A DNA stretch of 64,000 bases from Asanoa sp. WMMD1127 (GTDB lineage Bacteria > Actinomycetota > Actinomycetes > Mycobacteriales > Micromonosporaceae). The notes beneath the pieces were generated by a model. The model had not been told where the DNA came from. It saw only the letters and a list, made by a program, of their open reading frames with translations, and ran no database searches. The stretch is taken from positions 1-64,000 of the forward strand of contig NZ_JARUBP010000001.1 in assembly GCF_029626225.1 (NCBI RefSeq), in the 5' to 3' direction. Made by a program: the position numbers and the translations under genes. Positions 61,642 through 64,000 of this stretch are shown here, one piece after another; positions within the stretch are counted from its first letter, which is position 1, and each line of letters begins with the position of its first letter.

Positions 61642-63045
61642 GTGACGGTTCGTAGCTCTTTTGTCGTCGTAGCGAACCGGCTACCGGTTGACGAGGTGAC
61701 CACCGACGAGGGGCGGCAGTGGCGGCGCAGCCCCGGCGGGCTGGTGACGGCGTTGCACCCGGTGTTGGCGGAACACAAGGGCACCTGGGTCGGGTGGGCG
61801 GGCGGCACCAGCGAGGAGGCGCCCGAGCCGTTCGACCTCGAGGGCATCCACATCCACCCGGTGCCGCTGACCGCGCTCGACCTCGAGCGCTACTACGAGG
61901 GCATGTCCAACGCCACGATCTGGCCGCTCTATCACGACGCGGTCGAGACGCCGGTCTTCAAGCGCCGCTGGCGCGAGTCCTACCGCCAGGTCAACGCCCG
62001 GTTCGCGGAGGCCGCGGCCGAGGTCGCCGCCGAGGGCGCGACGGTCTGGGTCCAGGACTACCAGCTCCAGCTGGTCCCGGCGATGCTGCGGGAGCGGCGG
62101 CCCGACCTCAAGATCGGCTTCTTCCTGCACATCCCGTTCCCGCCGATCGAGCTGTTCATGCAGATGCCGTTCCGCGCCGAGATCCTGCGCGGCCTGCTCG
62201 GCGCCGACCTGATCGGCTTCCAGCAGCGGCTCGCGGCGCAGAACTTCGTGCGGCTCGCCCGGCACCTGCTCGGCCTGCGCTACGAGGGCCAGGTCATCGA
62301 CGTCGACGGCCGGCCGGTCAAGGCCGGGGCGTTCCCGATCTCGATCGACGTGGCCGAGATGGAGCGGATGGCCGCCGACCCGGCCGTGCAGAACCGGGCC
62401 AAGCAGATCCGCGGCGAGCTGGGCGACCCGAAGACCGTGATCCTCGGCGTCGACCGGCTCGACTACACCAAGGGCATCGAGCTGCGCCTCAAGGCCTTCC
62501 GCGAGCTGCTCTCCGACGGCAAGCTCAGCGTGCCCGAGGCGGTCATGGTGCAGGTCGCCACGCCGAGCCGGGAGCGGGTCGAGCACTACCAGACCCTGCG
62601 GGTCAAGGTCGAGCGCGAGGTCGGCCGGATCAACGGGGAGTTCGGTCGCGTCGGCGTTCCGGCCGTCCACTACCTTCACCAGTCGTACAGTCGCACCGAG
62701 TTGGCCGCGCTCTACTGCGCGGCCGACGTCATGATGGTGACGCCGCTGCGAGACGGGATGAATTTGGTGGCGAAGGAATACGTGGCGGCGCGCGCCGACA
62801 CGGGTGGGGCGCTGGTGCTGAGCGAGTTCGCCGGCGCCGCCACGGAACTGCGACAGGCGTTCCTGTGCAACCCGCACGACCCCGACGGGGTCAAGGAGGC
62901 GCTGCTGCGCGCGGTGCACGTCGAGCACCCGGAGGCCAGGCGCCGGATGCGCCTGATGCAGCGACACCTGCGTACGCACGATGTCGGTCATTGGGCCCGG
63001 TCGTTCCTCAACGAGCTCGGCGTGCCTGACGTGGAGGCCGCGTGA
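61642..63045 (+). CDS. otsA: alpha,alpha-trehalose-phosphate synthase (GT20)
   Basis: This 467-residue GT20 enzyme opens VVVANRLPVDEVTTDEGRQW and has WVQDYQLQLVPAMLRERRPD, GFFLHIPFPPIELF, ILGVDRLDYTKGIELRLKAF and TPLRDGMNLVAKEYVAAR. It joins UDP-glucose (or GDP-glucose) and glucose-6-phosphate to trehalose-6-phosphate. The stop overlaps the GTG of the next gene (63042-63045), so synthesis and dephosphorylation are coupled. GTG at 61633 is a possible earlier start. Confidence 0.95.
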   Translation: MTVRSSFVVVANRLPVDEVTTDEGRQWRRSPGGLVTALHPVLAEHKGTWVGWAGGTSEEAPEPFDLEGIHIHPVPLTALDLERYYEGMSNATIWPLYHDAVETPVFKRRWRESYRQVNARFAEAAAEVAAEGATVWVQDYQLQLVPAMLRERRPDLKIGFFLHIPFPPIELFMQMPFRAEILRGLLGADLIGFQQRLAAQNFVRLARHLLGLRYEGQVIDVDGRPVKAGAFPISIDVAEMERMAADPAVQNRAKQIRGELGDPKTVILGVDRLDYTKGIELRLKAFRELLSDGKLSVPEAVMVQVATPSRERVEHYQTLRVKVEREVGRINGEFGRVGVPAVHYLHQSYSRTELAALYCAADVMMVTPLRDGMNLVAKEYVAARADTGGALVLSEFAGAATELRQAFLCNPHDPDGVKEALLRAVHVEHPEARRRMRLMQRHLRTHDVGHWARSFLNELGVPDVEAA

Positions 63046-64000
63046 CCAACCTGGTCGAGGTCGATCAGAAGGCCGCCGGCCAGATCGACCCGGAGCTCCG
63101 CGCGGCCATCGGCCGGATCGCGCGGGTTCCGCAGCTCCTGATCGCGTGCGACTACGACGGCACGCTGGCCCCGATCGTGGCCGACCCGACCCAGGCGGTG
63201 CCCCTGCCGGAGAGCGTGGCGGCGGTCCGCGCCCTGGCGGCGCTGCCGCAGACCACCGTGGCCGTGGTGTCCGGGCGCGCGCTGCGTGACCTGGCCACGC
63301 TGTCGCGGCTGCCGAGCGAGGTGCACCTGGTCGGCAGCCACGGCTCGGAGTTCGACATCGGCTTCGTCGAGCGGCTGACGCCCGAGCTGGTCGAGGTGCG
63401 CACCCGGCTGCAGGTGGCGCTGCGCGAGATCGTGGCGGGCAAGCCGGGCGTACGCCTGGAGAACAAGCCGGCCAGCGTCGCCGTGCACTACCGCACCGCG
63501 GAGCCGCCGGTCGCCGACGAGGTCAAGGCGCGCGTGGCGGCGGGGCCGGGCACCTGGCCGGAGGTCACCGTCACGCACGGCAAAGAGGTGATCGAGCTGT
63601 CCGTGGTGCCGACCCACAAGGGCACCGCGGTCGACCAGCTCCGCACCTCCCTGTCGGCCAGCGCCGTGCTGTTCATCGGCGACGACATCACCGACGAGAA
63701 CGCGTTCGCCAACCTGCACGGCCCCGACGTCGGCGTGAAGATCGGCCCGGGCGAGACGAAGGCCGGTCACCGGGTGGCCGAGCCGATCGAGGCGGCCCGG
63801 CTGCTCGGGCTGCTGCTGCAGACCCGGCAGCACTGGCTGTTCGGCGAGCGGGCGGTGCCGATCGAGCGGCACTCGATGATCTCCAACGGCGAGACGGTCG
63901 CGCTGGTCACGCCCGAGGCCAAAGTGACGTGGCTGTGCCACCCGCGGCCGGACTCGTCGGCGATCTTCGCCGACCTGCTCGGCGGCACCCCGGCCGGCCA
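63042..64000 (+). CDS. otsB: trehalose-6-phosphate phosphatase fused to a GH15-type domain (3' end outside window)
   Basis: The frame runs open from the GTG at 63042 to the window end (319 codons seen). Residues about 30-250 form a HAD phosphatase of the OtsB type: IACDYDGTLAPIVAD, VAVVSGRALRDLATLSRLP, HLVGSHGSEFD, VIELSVVPTHKGTAVDQL and FIGDDITDENAFANL. After a short helix the chain continues ERHSMISNGETVALVTPEAK and TWLCHPRPDSSAIFADLLGG. This is the start of a GH15 glucoamylase/trehalase-like domain of the actinobacterial type. One polypeptide could thus make trehalose and carry a glucosidase. Confidence 0.88.
   Translation, partial: MTNLVEVDQKAAGQIDPELRAAIGRIARVPQLLIACDYDGTLAPIVADPTQAVPLPESVAAVRALAALPQTTVAVVSGRALRDLATLSRLPSEVHLVGSHGSEFDIGFVERLTPELVEVRTRLQVALREIVAGKPGVRLENKPASVAVHYRTAEPPVADEVKARVAAGPGTWPEVTVTHGKEVIELSVVPTHKGTAVDQLRTSLSASAVLFIGDDITDENAFANLHGPDVGVKIGPGETKAGHRVAEPIEAARLLGLLLQTRQHWLFGERAVPIERHSMISNGETVALVTPEAKVTWLCHPRPDSSAIFADLLGGTPAG

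Noticed and set aside
61681-62991. 436-codon frame antisense to otsA
   Set aside because: Shadow of otsA with no domain of its own.

Overview
The window looks like a chromosomal segment of a high-GC actinomycete, most likely a Micromonosporaceae-type genus. This rests on a truncated actinobacterial 16S gene with a typical rrn leader, GC-rich codon use with frequent GTG/TTG starts, a clpP1P2/ClgR arrangement, a mycothiol-type nitroreductase homologue, and gene order that from memory parallels the Mycobacterium tuberculosis block Rv2457c-Rv2477c (clpX, clpP2, clpP1, tig, rpiB, Rv2466c, pepN, HNH, glbO, Rv2474c/2475c, ettA). No species assignment is possible from sequence reading alone.

Layout. 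1-1560: 5' two thirds of a leftward 16S rRNA gene, its leader and two candidate promoters. 1618-2440: a small membrane protein, then a non-coding tandem repeat of about 150 bp. 2448-9015: leftward housekeeping proteostasis block (tig, clpP1, clpP2, clpX, then nitrilase, methyltransferase and SUFU-like genes almost without gaps) with a predicted ClgR operator, and tRNA-Pro. 9237-12192: response regulator and histidine kinase facing an orphan TAXI-type binding protein, 3' ends overlapping. 13088-18652: a lower-GC accessory island between tRNA-Gly and a decayed tRNA-Gly copy, carrying a sulfotransferase, a membrane protein, an overlapping nucleotidyltransferase/DUF262 pair and a RusA-like nuclease.

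18900-33412: accessory region. It holds a membrane-anchored NNMT-type methyltransferase, a STAND ATPase regulator and an FAD monooxygenase linked by a shared promoter-like motif; a Tat-exported DUF4185 protein; several broken genes (frameshift, nonsense codon, gene debris); an O-methyltransferase/RidA pair; and an orphan HypX-like protein whose 3' end has a decayed inverted copy 5.8 kb away. 33571-40972: pepN, nitroreductase homologue, DUF1015, rpiB and an Eis-like acetyltransferase. 41051-47821: two glycosyltransferases, two MFS exporters and small membrane proteins. 48053-56799: MscS channel, HNH endonuclease, class F sortase with a neighbouring surface protein, kynureninase/amidase, DUF5130, truncated haemoglobin and a secreted beta-propeller. 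57142-57310: a minisatellite. 57442-61485: YbjN, a conserved hypothetical, thioesterase, EttA and a membrane protein. 61642-64000: trehalose synthesis (otsA, then an otsB-GH15 fusion cut by the window end).

The most interesting candidates are the tRNA-Gly island with its NTase/DUF262 module, and the duplicated promoter-like motif that seems to tie a methyltransferase, a STAND regulator and a monooxygenase into one small undescribed regulon.
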